A stretch of 64,000 nt of DNA from Deltaproteobacteria bacterium (GTDB lineage: Bacteria > Myxococcota_A > UBA9160 > SMWR01), in assembly GCA_019310965.1 (NCBI GenBank), contig JAFDDG010000014.1, positions 22,003 to 86,002 on the forward strand, given 5' to 3'. Numbering within the stretch: position 1 is the first letter of the stretch; each line of letters starts with the position of its first letter. The notes under the pieces are model-generated. The model saw nothing but the letters and a program-made list of their open reading frames with translations. It made no database searches and was not told where the DNA came from. The translations under genes were made by a program, and so were the position numbers. Below, in pieces: positions 53,596 to 61,921 of the stretch.

Positions 53596-54594
53596 CTGGC
53601 CCCGAACGACGCTTCCACTCGACAGACTCTGCTCTTCGACGACAACCAGCAGGCGGCGCTGCTCTACGGTGAGGGTGACAGCACGCTGCGCATTCTCGAA
53701 CAGGAGCTCGGCGTCGACGCGCGTGCGCGCGGCAACGAAGTGCGGCTGGTGGGCGATCCCGACGCGGTGGCGGCTGCGCGCAAGGTTCTCGAGCAGCTGT
53801 ACGGCAACATCGAAGGTGGCGATCCGGTGAAGGCTCGCGACGTTCGGCAGGCGGTGCGCATGGTGAGCGAGCACCCCGACGTGGATTTCGACAAGGTCTA
53901 CGAGGATGTGCTCGCGGGCGTCGGTTCGCGCCGTCGCATCACGGCAAAGAATCTCTCGCAGCGCCAGTACATCGATCTGATGCGCGGCCGCGACGTGGTC
54001 ATGTCCGTGGGCCCGGCCGGGACGGGCAAGACCTATCTCGCGATGGCCGTTGCGATCGCTTCGCTCAACCGACACGAGGTGTCGCGGGTGGTGCTCACGC
54101 GTCCAGCGGTCGAGGCCGGGGAGCGCCTCGGTTTTCTGCCGGGTTCGATGGCGGAGAAGGTGAACCCCTACCTGCGTCCGCTCTACGACGCGCTCAACGA
54201 CATGATGCCCATGGAACAGGCCGGCCGGCTGATCGAGCGTGGGGTGATCGAGGTTGCGCCGCTGGCGTTCATGCGCGGCCGCACGCTCAACGATTCCTTC
54301 GTCATCCTCGACGAAGCCCAGAACACCACCAGCGAGCAGATGAAGATGTTCCTGACGCGCCTGGGCCAAGACTCGCGTGCGGTCATCACCGGTGACGTCA
54401 CCCAGATCGACCTGCCGAAGGGCACCCGGAGCGGGCTCGTCGAGGCACTGGAAGTGTTGCGCGGCGTCGAGGGTATCGGGGTCCAGCGCTTCAGCGACAA
54501 GGACGTGGTGCGGCATCCGCTCGTGCAGCAGATCGTCGTGGCATACGAGCGCTGGGGGCGCCGCGGCAGTTCGTCGGACTCGAACGGCGAATGA
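53596..54594 (+). CDS. phoH: PhoH-like ATPase (likely CTG start)
   Basis: 332 aa if started at CTG 53596; the best standard start (GTG 53740) would cut off about 48 residues that match the family's N-terminal domain ([20 protein letters not shown], then [16 protein letters not shown]). The only upstream frame signal is the preceding stop at 53554, and GAGAGGGA lies 6-8 nt before the CTG. The ATPase core has Walker A GPAGTGKT, Walker B in [11 protein letters not shown] and GDVTQIDLP. PhoH with YbeY is linked to RNA metabolism; ybeY overlaps its 3' end. Confidence 0.88.
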   Translation: MAPNDASTRQTLLFDDNQQAALLYGEGDSTLRILEQELGVDARARGNEVRLVGDPDAVAAARKVLEQLYGNIEGGDPVKARDVRQAVRMVSEHPDVDFDKVYEDVLAGVGSRRRITAKNLSQRQYIDLMRGRDVVMSVGPAGTGKTYLAMAVAIASLNRHEVSRVVLTRPAVEAGERLGFLPGSMAEKVNPYLRPLYDALNDMMPMEQAGRLIERGVIEVAPLAFMRGRTLNDSFVILDEAQNTTSEQMKMFLTRLGQDSRAVITGDVTQIDLPKGTRSGLVEALEVLRGVEGIGVQRFSDKDVVRHPLVQQIVVAYERWGRRGSSSDSNGE

Positions 54595-55040
54595 CTCTGC
54601 GCCTGGTGGGACCGCCGCGCGGCGGCGGGCTCCCGGCAATCGACACCGGCCGGCTGCGAACGCGGGCGCGCGGCATCCTGAGAGCGTTGGGCCACGCGCG
54701 CTCGGAGCTGTCCGTGGCTCTGGTCGACGACGCGGAGATGCGCGAGCTCAACGGCGTCTGGCGCGGCAAGCCGCGGGCCACCGACGTGCTGGCTTTCTCG
54801 ATGTTGGAGGGCGAGGGCGCCGAGCACCGCGGGCGGCTGCTCGGCGACGTGGTGATCAGCGTCGAGACGGCGCGGCGTCAGGCCCGCGCGCGCCATCGCG
54901 CGCTCGATGAAGAGGTGACGCGGCTGCTCATCCACGGCACGCTGCATCTCCTCGGTTTCGATCACGTGCGCGCTGCCGATGCGCGCGCCATGCGAACGGA
55001 GGAGCGGCGCTTGTTCAGCGCGGTGCGGGACGATGGGTAG
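54591..55040 (+). CDS. ybeY: Endoribonuclease YbeY
   Basis: 149 aa, overlapping phoH (ATGA). The metal-binding motif HGTLHLLGFDH (three His, about 115-125) is intact, as is ATDVLAFSM. It acts in 16S rRNA 3' maturation and ribosome quality control. Confidence 0.95.
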   Translation: MTLRLVGPPRGGGLPAIDTGRLRTRARGILRALGHARSELSVALVDDAEMRELNGVWRGKPRATDVLAFSMLEGEGAEHRGRLLGDVVISVETARRQARARHRALDEEVTRLLIHGTLHLLGFDHVRAADARAMRTEERRLFSAVRDDG

Positions 55041-56607
55041 GGGGCCGTGGCTCTGGCTGGGCGGCTACGCGCTGGCCAGCTTTTTCGCGTTCCCGCAGCT
55101 GATCGCCGGAGTCGTCGTCGACCTGGGAGCCGCGGTGAGCTGGCTCGCGCCCGCCTGCCTGTGGATGGGCCTGCGCGGCGCATCCCCTCGCCAGGCGGCG
55201 AAGCGCGCATTCCTGGCCTCGCTGGTCGCGCACTCGGCGATCGTGCACTGGATCTGGATCGTGACGGTGGTCTACGGACACGCGAACCCCTGGCTCGGCG
55301 TGCTCGGGCCGCTGGGGATCGGGGTCTATGTCGCGGGCTTCGCCGCCGCCTATGCTGCTGTCGCCGCCGCCGGGAGGCTCGAGTCGCCGTGGTTGCTGGC
55401 CGCTCTGTGGACAGCCCTCGAGCATCTGCGCTCCTTCGCGCTCGGCGGCTTTCCCTGGGCGACGCTGGGCTACTCCCAGCACCTGAACCCCGCTCTGTTG
55501 GGTCTGGCGCCGTGGACGGCGGTGTACGGGCTCTCGTTCGTCACGTTCCTCGGCGGAGTGGCGCTCGCCCAGGCGACGGGCGAGTGGCGCGGTGCGGGAC
55601 GTCTGCGAGCCGCCACGTGCGGTGCGCTCGCCGGCGTCGTTGCATTCCACCTCCTCGGCTTCGCGAGTGGGGCGCTCACGCCCTCCGATCCGGGGCAGAG
55701 CGTTCGCGTGGCGGTGCTCCAGGGCAACATCGACCAGGGGGCCAAGTGGAGTCGGGAGGGGTTCGAGCGTGCACTGAGCAGCTACGAGGGGCTCACGCGG
55801 GAGGCCAGCGCCGCCGGCGCGCAGGTGGTGGTGTGGCCTGAGACCGCGGTGCCCGGAGCCATCGGCAGCGACCCCCGCCAGGCGGGACGCCTGGAGGCGC
55901 TGGCGGAAGAGACCGGTGCGCTGCTGGTGATCGGGGCCGTGGGTCTCGAGGCCGGACCGGCCGGCCACCGTTCTGTCTTCGACAGCGCGTTTGCCATCGA
56001 TCCCCGTGCTGGCCTGGTCGCGCGCTACGACAAGAGCCACCTGGTGCCGTTCGGCGAATACGTTCCGTTGGCGGAGCTGTTCGGGAGCTTCTTCGAGGCC
56101 GTGGCGCGCGGCATCGCTGACACTGCGGTGACGCAGGGTCCGGGTCCGCGCGCCCTGGTGCTGTCCGCCGGGGGTACGTCGCTGACCGTCGGCCTGCCGA
56201 TCTGCTATGAACTCCTCTTCCCGGATCTGGTGCGGCGTTTCGTGAACGACGGCGGGGCATTGCTTCTCGCGATTACGAACGACGCCTGGTACGGGCGGAC
56301 GGGCGCGCCGTATCAGTTTCTCGCGATGACCGCGCTACGGTCGGCGGAAACGCGGGTCTGGACGGCGCGGGCCGCGAACACGGGGGTATCCGCGATCATC
56401 GATGCGCGAGGACGCGTGCAGCAACGCACACGGATCTTCGAGCGCGACTGGCTCCAGGCCGACGTGCCGATTCGTTCCGCGCCCGCGGGCGGATCGTTCT
56501 ACACGCGCTACGGCGACGTATTTGCCTGGAGCTGTTGGGCGGTGAGCGCGCTGGGTGTCTGGCAGTCGCACCGGCGGCGCGGACGCGGAGAGAGGGACGT
56601 GCGATGA
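55033..56607 (+). CDS. lnt: Apolipoprotein N-acyltransferase
   Basis: 524 aa from ATG 55033, overlapping ybeY by 8 bp. Six to seven membrane helices (about 1-215) precede a nitrilase-fold periplasmic domain with catalytic Glu270 (VWPETAVPG), Lys334 (YDKSHLVPFGEYVP) and Cys391 (LPICYELLFPD), then a last helix near 495-510. It adds the third acyl chain to lipoproteins, matching the several lipoproteins and the LolCDE genes in this window. Confidence 0.95.
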   Translation: MGRGPWLWLGGYALASFFAFPQLIAGVVVDLGAAVSWLAPACLWMGLRGASPRQAAKRAFLASLVAHSAIVHWIWIVTVVYGHANPWLGVLGPLGIGVYVAGFAAAYAAVAAAGRLESPWLLAALWTALEHLRSFALGGFPWATLGYSQHLNPALLGLAPWTAVYGLSFVTFLGGVALAQATGEWRGAGRLRAATCGALAGVVAFHLLGFASGALTPSDPGQSVRVAVLQGNIDQGAKWSREGFERALSSYEGLTREASAAGAQVVVWPETAVPGAIGSDPRQAGRLEALAEETGALLVIGAVGLEAGPAGHRSVFDSAFAIDPRAGLVARYDKSHLVPFGEYVPLAELFGSFFEAVARGIADTAVTQGPGPRALVLSAGGTSLTVGLPICYELLFPDLVRRFVNDGGALLLAITNDAWYGRTGAPYQFLAMTALRSAETRVWTARAANTGVSAIIDARGRVQQRTRIFERDWLQADVPIRSAPAGGSFYTRYGDVFAWSCWAVSALGVWQSHRRRGRGERDVR

Positions 56608-57747
56608 GTGATGACGAAGCAGTGACACTGGACCCCCACGAGCTGGGCGAACGCCTGCGCGATTTGCGCGCGCGCGTCGGCGAGCTCCGGGGGCGTCTTT
56701 GACGTAGACGGCCTGCGCGACAAGCTCGTTGCCCTCGAAACGGAGAGCGCGCGTCCGGACCTCTGGGACGACAGAGAGGTCGCGGCGCGCGTGCTGCGAG
56801 ACAAGAGCCGGGTCGAGCGCGAGGTCGGGCTCTTCGACGGCCTCGAAGCGTCGCTGGAAGATGCCGAGGTGCTGCTCGAGCTGGCGTCCGAGGCCGATGA
56901 CGAGGCCACCTTGCGCGAGGTCTCGGAGAGGCTCGCTGCGGCCGGCAACGATTTCGAAGAGGTGGAGCTGCGCCGGCTGCTCGGTGGCGAGCACGACGGC
57001 AACAACGCCATCGTCTCGATCAACTCGGGCGAGGGCGGCACCGACGCCTGCGACTGGGCGGAGATGTTGCTGCGCATGTACACGCGCTGGGCCGAGGCCC
57101 GGGGCTACAAGGTAGAGCTCCTGGATCAGCAGCTGGGCGAGGAGGCGGGCACCCGCAGCGTGACGATCAACATCGCCGGCGACTACGCCTTCGGGTACAT
57201 GAAGGCCGAGGAGGGCGTGCACCGGCTGGTGCGCATCTCGCCTTTCGACTCGCAGGCGCGCCGGCACACCGCCTTCGCCAGCGTCTCTGTCTTTCCCGAG
57301 CTCGACGACGCCATCGAGGTCGAGATCGACGAGAACGATCTGCGAGTCGACACCTACCGGGCCGGAGGCGCCGGCGGCCAGCACGTGAACAAGACCGACT
57401 CGGCGGTGCGTCTGACCCATGCGCCGACCGGCATCGTCGTGCAGTGTCAGAACGAGCGCTCACAGCACAAGAACCGCGCGTTGGCCATGAAGGTGTTGCG
57501 CGCCCGCGTCTACGAGTACGAGCGGCGCAAGCGCGACGAGGAGCTGGCCGCCATGCGTGGCGAGAAACTGCGGATCGGCTTCGGCAGCCAGATCCGCTCC
57601 TACACGTTGCACCCCCAGCAGCGCGTGAAGGATCACCGCACGAACACGGAGGTGGGCAACGTGGACGCCGTGCTGCAGGGCGATCTCGATCGCTTCATCC
57701 GTGCCACACTCGTCCACAACGCAGCGGAGGCACGAGGGCAGGCGTGA
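56604..57747 (+). CDS. prfB: Peptide chain release factor 2, programmed +1 frameshift
   Basis: Translation starts at ATG 56604 (overlapping lnt), reads 32 codons to CTT-TGA at 56697-56702, then shifts +1 to continue at GAC 56701, giving 380 aa. The internal Shine-Dalgarno-like CGGGGG sits just before the slip site, as in classical prfB autoregulation, where low RF2 favours the shift. Codon-recognition SPF ([18 protein letters not shown]) and catalytic GGQ (about 257-259) are present. Without the shift only a 32-residue peptide is made. Confidence 0.96.
56689..56703 (+). promoter_or_regulatory. prfB recoding site
   Basis: CGGGGGCGTCTTTGAC: SD-like purine run, slippery CTT and in-frame stop TGA followed by C. 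This matches the conserved bacterial RF2 frameshift signal AGGGGG-N3-CTTTGAC. Confidence 0.93.
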
Positions 57748-59228
57748 GCGATCGCGAGCAGGAGGTCAGACGGCAGCGGTTGGCGGCGCTGCGCGAGGCG
57801 GGCGTCGATCCGTTTCCGCCGCGCACGGGGCCCCGGACACCCGTCGCCGACGTGCGCGAGCGCTTCGACGACAAGAGCGCGGAGGAGCTCGAGCAGCTCG
57901 CCGAGAGTGTCGCCGTCTGCGGGCGCATCCTCGCCCAGCGCTCGTTCGGCAAGCTCGTCTTCGTGACGCTCGTCGAGGAGGGCGTGCGCCTGCAGGTCAG
58001 TGCGCGCAAACAGGAGATGGACCCCGACGTCTTCCGGTTCGTCAAGAAGCTCGACGTGGGCGATTTTGCGCGCTTCGCAGGTCCCGTCTGGCGCACCCAG
58101 AAGGGTGAGCTCTCGGTCGACGTGCGCGAGGTGCAGCTGCTCGCCAAGAGCCTGCGCCCGCTGCCGGAGAAGTGGCACGGCCTGAAGGACGTCGAGGCGC
58201 GTTACCGCCAGCGTTACCTCGACCTGATCGTGAACGAGGAAGCGCGTCGCATCGCCGTGATCCGCAGCAGCACCTTGCGTGCCATGCGCAGCTTTCTCGA
58301 CGCCCGCGGCTTTCTCGAGGTGGAGACGCCGGTGTTGCAGCCGCTCTACGGCGGCGCCGCCGCGCTGCCCTTCACGACGCACCACAACACCTACGACCAG
58401 CAGCTCTACCTGCGCATCTCCGATGAGCTGTACCTGAAGCGCCTGGTGACCGGCGGCCTCGATCGCGTCTACGAGATCGCTCACAACTTCCGCAACGAGG
58501 GCATCTCGAAGAAGCACAACCCCGAGTTCACCATGATGGAGTGCTACCAGGCCTACGCCGACTACCGAGAGATGATGGAGCTGACCGAGGCGATGTTCTG
58601 CGAGATCGCGCGGCAGGTCTGCGGCGACACGAAGGTCGAATACCAGGGCGCCAGCATCGACTTCACGCCGCCCTGGCCGCGGATCGAGATGACTCGGGCG
58701 ATCGAGGAGGCGACCGGAATCGACGTGCTGGAGGCCGGCGAGCTGTCGTCGCTCAGGGCTGCGATGAGGGGAAAAGGCCTCGACCTGGGCAGTGCCCCCA
58801 CCTGGGGCAAGCTGGTGGACGACCTCTTCGGCGACCACGTGGAGCCCGAGATGGTCCAACCCACGTTTGTGATCGACTATCCGTGGGAGCTCTCCCCCTT
58901 GGCCAAGCGCTCGCCGGACAACCCGCGGCTGGTGGAGCGTTTCGAGGCCTTCGTGGCGGGGATGGAGCTCGGAAACGCCTTCAGCGAGCTCAACGATCCG
59001 GACGATCAGAGGCAGAGGCTCGAGGCCCAGGCGGGCGATGCCGCCGACGGGGACGAGGAGGCCCACCCCTTGGACGAGGATTACATCCGCGCGCTGGAGC
59101 ACGGGTTGCCGCCGACCGGCGGGCTCGGCGTGGGTGTGGATCGCCTGGTGATGGTGCTGGCCGACGCGCCCAACATCCGCGAGGTGATCCTGTTCCCGCA
59201 CCTGCGCCCGGAAGTCGAGGGCAGCTGA
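57744..59228 (+). CDS. lysS: Lysyl-tRNA synthetase, class II
   Basis: 494 aa from GTG 57744, overlapping prfB (GTGA). The anticodon OB-fold (about 55-140), class II motif 2 ([20 protein letters not shown]) and motif 3 ([14 protein letters not shown]) are intact. prfB-lysS linkage is common. It charges tRNA-Lys. Confidence 0.97.
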   Translation: MSDREQEVRRQRLAALREAGVDPFPPRTGPRTPVADVRERFDDKSAEELEQLAESVAVCGRILAQRSFGKLVFVTLVEEGVRLQVSARKQEMDPDVFRFVKKLDVGDFARFAGPVWRTQKGELSVDVREVQLLAKSLRPLPEKWHGLKDVEARYRQRYLDLIVNEEARRIAVIRSSTLRAMRSFLDARGFLEVETPVLQPLYGGAAALPFTTHHNTYDQQLYLRISDELYLKRLVTGGLDRVYEIAHNFRNEGISKKHNPEFTMMECYQAYADYREMMELTEAMFCEIARQVCGDTKVEYQGASIDFTPPWPRIEMTRAIEEATGIDVLEAGELSSLRAAMRGKGLDLGSAPTWGKLVDDLFGDHVEPEMVQPTFVIDYPWELSPLAKRSPDNPRLVERFEAFVAGMELGNAFSELNDPDDQRQRLEAQAGDAADGDEEAHPLDEDYIRALEHGLPPTGGLGVGVDRLVMVLADAPNIREVILFPHLRPEVEGS

Positions 59229-59253
59229 TGCGGCTGGCGGGCGGGGTTGCCTG

Positions 59254-61236
59254 ATGCTCGGAGTTGCGGCCTGGGACGTGCTGACTGCCGCCGGCGGCTC
59301 GCTGGCGCTCACGCTCATCGTGTCGCTGCTCGTGGGGATCGGCGTGTTGGCGGTGCTCTTCCTCGGCTCGGCGGTGGTGACGCTCGAGCGTTTCGCGCGA
59401 GTGGCGACGCGCCCGCGCAGCGTCGCGCTCTTCGGCCTGTTCTGGGCGCTGGTGCTGGGCGGCGCCAGCCTCCACTGGGCAGACCCCGAGCAGCTGGTGG
59501 AGATCGGGCGCTTCAAGGCGTGGGCCCTGGCGAGTCTGGGCGCCGCCGTCGCCGTCGCCGTGGGCGTTTCGCTGCTGGCCTTCGTGCTGCGCACGGTTTC
59601 GTCGACGCGACTCTCCGTGGTCACTCTCGGCGTGCTGGGCGCCGCCTACGGCGCGCTGGTGGGCGCCAGCGGGCGCTTGAGCTTGGCGCTGGCGCCCCTG
59701 TGCGTGGCGGTGGTGGGCGCGGGGCTGCTGGCCTGGCGCCGGCGTCGCGGGGCCCGCCTCGCGCTCGGCGATGCGGAGCGCCTGCTGTGGGTGCTCGCGC
59801 TGGCCCTCGTGCCGGGTGTGATGCTGGCGGTGCTGCTGGCGGAGCCGCAGGCGGCGATCGCACTCGGCGGGGCGTGGCTGATTTCGGCGGCCGGTGCGTT
59901 GGTGCTGATTGGCCTGCTGCCGCTGGCCGCGGCGGGCTTCAACGACACGCGCCGGCGTGCGGAGTGGTTCATCGCCGTGCGCTACCTGGTGGCGAAGCGC
60001 CGCCAGACCTTCATCTCGATCATCACGGGCATCTGCGTGGTCGGCATTGCCGCCGGCGTGTGGCTGGTGGTCACCGTGCTCGCGGTGATGAATGGCTTCG
60101 AGAACACCTGGCGCGACGAGATCATCGGCAACAAGGCGCACTTCACCGTGCAGCGCGGCTTCGGCCCGTTCGAGAACTACGCCGAGGTGCTCGTGGCGAT
60201 CGATGGCGTCGACGGCGTGGTGGCCGCCACGCCCTACCTGGATGCGGAGGGCATGGTGCGCGGCGGCGCCGGCGAGATCATGGGCGTGCGCGTGCGCGGC
60301 ATCGATGTCGAGCGTGCGGCGCGGGTGACGGACCTCGAACAGGATCTCATCACGCCGGGCGGCCTGGCGCTGTTGGCGGCTCCGCCGGCTTCCGAGGACC
60401 CGGCGTTGCCGGCGGGCACGCCGGGTATCGTCGTCGGCAGCCAGCTGGCGAGCAAGATGGGTCTGCAGTCCGGCGACCCCCTGACCTTGATTTCGCCCTT
60501 TGGCGGCCCGCAGACGCCCCTCGGACCGGCGCCGCGCCTCAAGCGCTTCCAGGTGGTGGGCATCTTTCGCTCGAGCTTCTTTCAGTACGACGAGATCTTC
60601 ACCTACGTGACGCTGCCCGCTGCGCAGGATTTCCGGCGCAGCGGCGACGTCGTGGACGGCATCGAGGTGCGCACGCCGGATTTCTATCGTTCGCAGGCGG
60701 TGGGTCGCGCCGTGCAGGAGGCGTTGGGTGTCCCCTTCTTCACTCGTGACTGGAAGGAGTTCTTCCCGGCTTTCTTCCAGGCGCTCAAGAGCGAGCGCGT
60801 GATGATGTTCCTGCTGCTCTCGATGATCATGGTGGTGGCCGCCTTCTCGATCGTCTCGACGCTGGTGATGATGATCATGGAGAAGGAGAGCGACATCGCG
60901 ATCCTCAAGACCATGGGTGCCGAAGACGAGACCATCGAGCGCATCTTCGCCATCGAGGGCACGCTGATCGGACTGGTCGGCACGGCCATCGGCGTGGTGG
61001 CGGCGATCTCGGTCACATCGCGCATCGAATGGGTGCAGCGGCAGGTCGAGTGGCTGACCGGCGTCGATACCTTGCCCGCAAGCGTCTATCAGCTCTCGAC
61101 CTTGCCGGCACAGCTCGATCTGGGGCAGATCGCCTTTGCCGTCGGCATCGCCATGGTGCTGGCGCTCGGCGCCACGCTGCTGCCGAGCCGGCAGGCCGCG
61201 CGCCTGGATCCGGTGGAGTCGCTCCGGTATGAGTGA
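59254..61236 (+). CDS. lolC: LolC/E-type lipoprotein-release permease, extended N-terminus
   Basis: 660 aa. The last 420 residues are a normal LolC/LolE/MacB-type permease: EWFIAVRYLVAKRRQTFISI, a large periplasmic loop, then three helices with MMIMEKESDIAILKTMGA and the C-terminal PSRQAARLDPVESLRYE. The first 240 residues add about six membrane helices not found in the standard protein. With LolD it extracts lipoproteins from the inner membrane for outer-membrane delivery. There is one permease gene here, so it likely works as a homodimer (LolF-like arrangement). Confidence 0.88.
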   Translation: MLGVAAWDVLTAAGGSLALTLIVSLLVGIGVLAVLFLGSAVVTLERFARVATRPRSVALFGLFWALVLGGASLHWADPEQLVEIGRFKAWALASLGAAVAVAVGVSLLAFVLRTVSSTRLSVVTLGVLGAAYGALVGASGRLSLALAPLCVAVVGAGLLAWRRRRGARLALGDAERLLWVLALALVPGVMLAVLLAEPQAAIALGGAWLISAAGALVLIGLLPLAAAGFNDTRRRAEWFIAVRYLVAKRRQTFISIITGICVVGIAAGVWLVVTVLAVMNGFENTWRDEIIGNKAHFTVQRGFGPFENYAEVLVAIDGVDGVVAATPYLDAEGMVRGGAGEIMGVRVRGIDVERAARVTDLEQDLITPGGLALLAAPPASEDPALPAGTPGIVVGSQLASKMGLQSGDPLTLISPFGGPQTPLGPAPRLKRFQVVGIFRSSFFQYDEIFTYVTLPAAQDFRRSGDVVDGIEVRTPDFYRSQAVGRAVQEALGVPFFTRDWKEFFPAFFQALKSERVMMFLLLSMIMVVAAFSIVSTLVMMIMEKESDIAILKTMGAEDETIERIFAIEGTLIGLVGTAIGVVAAISVTSRIEWVQRQVEWLTGVDTLPASVYQLSTLPAQLDLGQIAFAVGIAMVLALGATLLPSRQAARLDPVESLRYE

Positions 61237-61921
61237 GGAGTTGCTCGAAGCCCGCGGCGTGCGCCGTTCCTTCGCCACCGGCGACGGGCGCATCGAGGTG
61301 TTGAAGAACGTCGACCTCTCGATCGCAACCGGCGAGCGCCTCGCCATCGTCGGCGCCTCGGGTGTCGGCAAGTCGACGCTGCTGCACATCCTCGGCACCC
61401 TGGATCACCCGAGCCAGGGGCAGGTGCTCTTCCGCGGCGAAGACCTGGCTCGCCGCGATCGCCGCGAGCTGGCGCGCTTTCGCAACGCGTCTCTGGGCTT
61501 CATCTTCCAGTTTCACCATCTGCTGCCCGAGTTCAACGCCCTCGAGAACGTGATGATGCCGGGCCTGGTGGGCGGGCGTGCGCCGGAGGAGATGCGCGAG
61601 CGCGCGGCCCGGCTGCTCGAGGAGGTCGGCCTCGAGCACCGCCTGCGGCAGCCGGTGGGCAAGCTCTCCGGCGGCGAGCGCCAGCGCGTGGCGGTGGCCC
61701 GCGCCCTGGTGCTCGAGCCCGCCGTGGTGCTGGCGGACGAGCCGACCGGCAACCTCGATCCGAAGACCGGCGATCAGGTGCTGGACCTGCTGCTCGAGAT
61801 GAACCGCGTGCACCGCACCGCGCTGGTGGTGGTGACCCACAGCCCCGAGCTGGCGGCGCGCATGGGGCGCACGGCGGTGCTGGTGGACGGCTACCTGGAA
61901 GATCCGGCGCGGCTGCCCTGA
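61229..61921 (+). CDS. lolD: Lipoprotein-releasing ABC ATPase LolD
   Basis: 230 aa from ATG 61229, overlapping the permease by 8 bp. Walker A GASGVGKST, the Q-loop in FIFQFHHLLPEFNALENVMMP (the LolD-specific QFHHLLPEF text), signature LSGGERQRVAVARAL, Walker B VVLADEPTGNLD and switch His are all present. It powers LolC/E. Its last 31 bp overlap the convergent secreted-protein gene. Confidence 0.96.
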   Translation: MSEELLEARGVRRSFATGDGRIEVLKNVDLSIATGERLAIVGASGVGKSTLLHILGTLDHPSQGQVLFRGEDLARRDRRELARFRNASLGFIFQFHHLLPEFNALENVMMPGLVGGRAPEEMRERAARLLEEVGLEHRLRQPVGKLSGGERQRVAVARALVLEPAVVLADEPTGNLDPKTGDQVLDLLLEMNRVHRTALVVVTHSPELAARMGRTAVLVDGYLEDPARLP

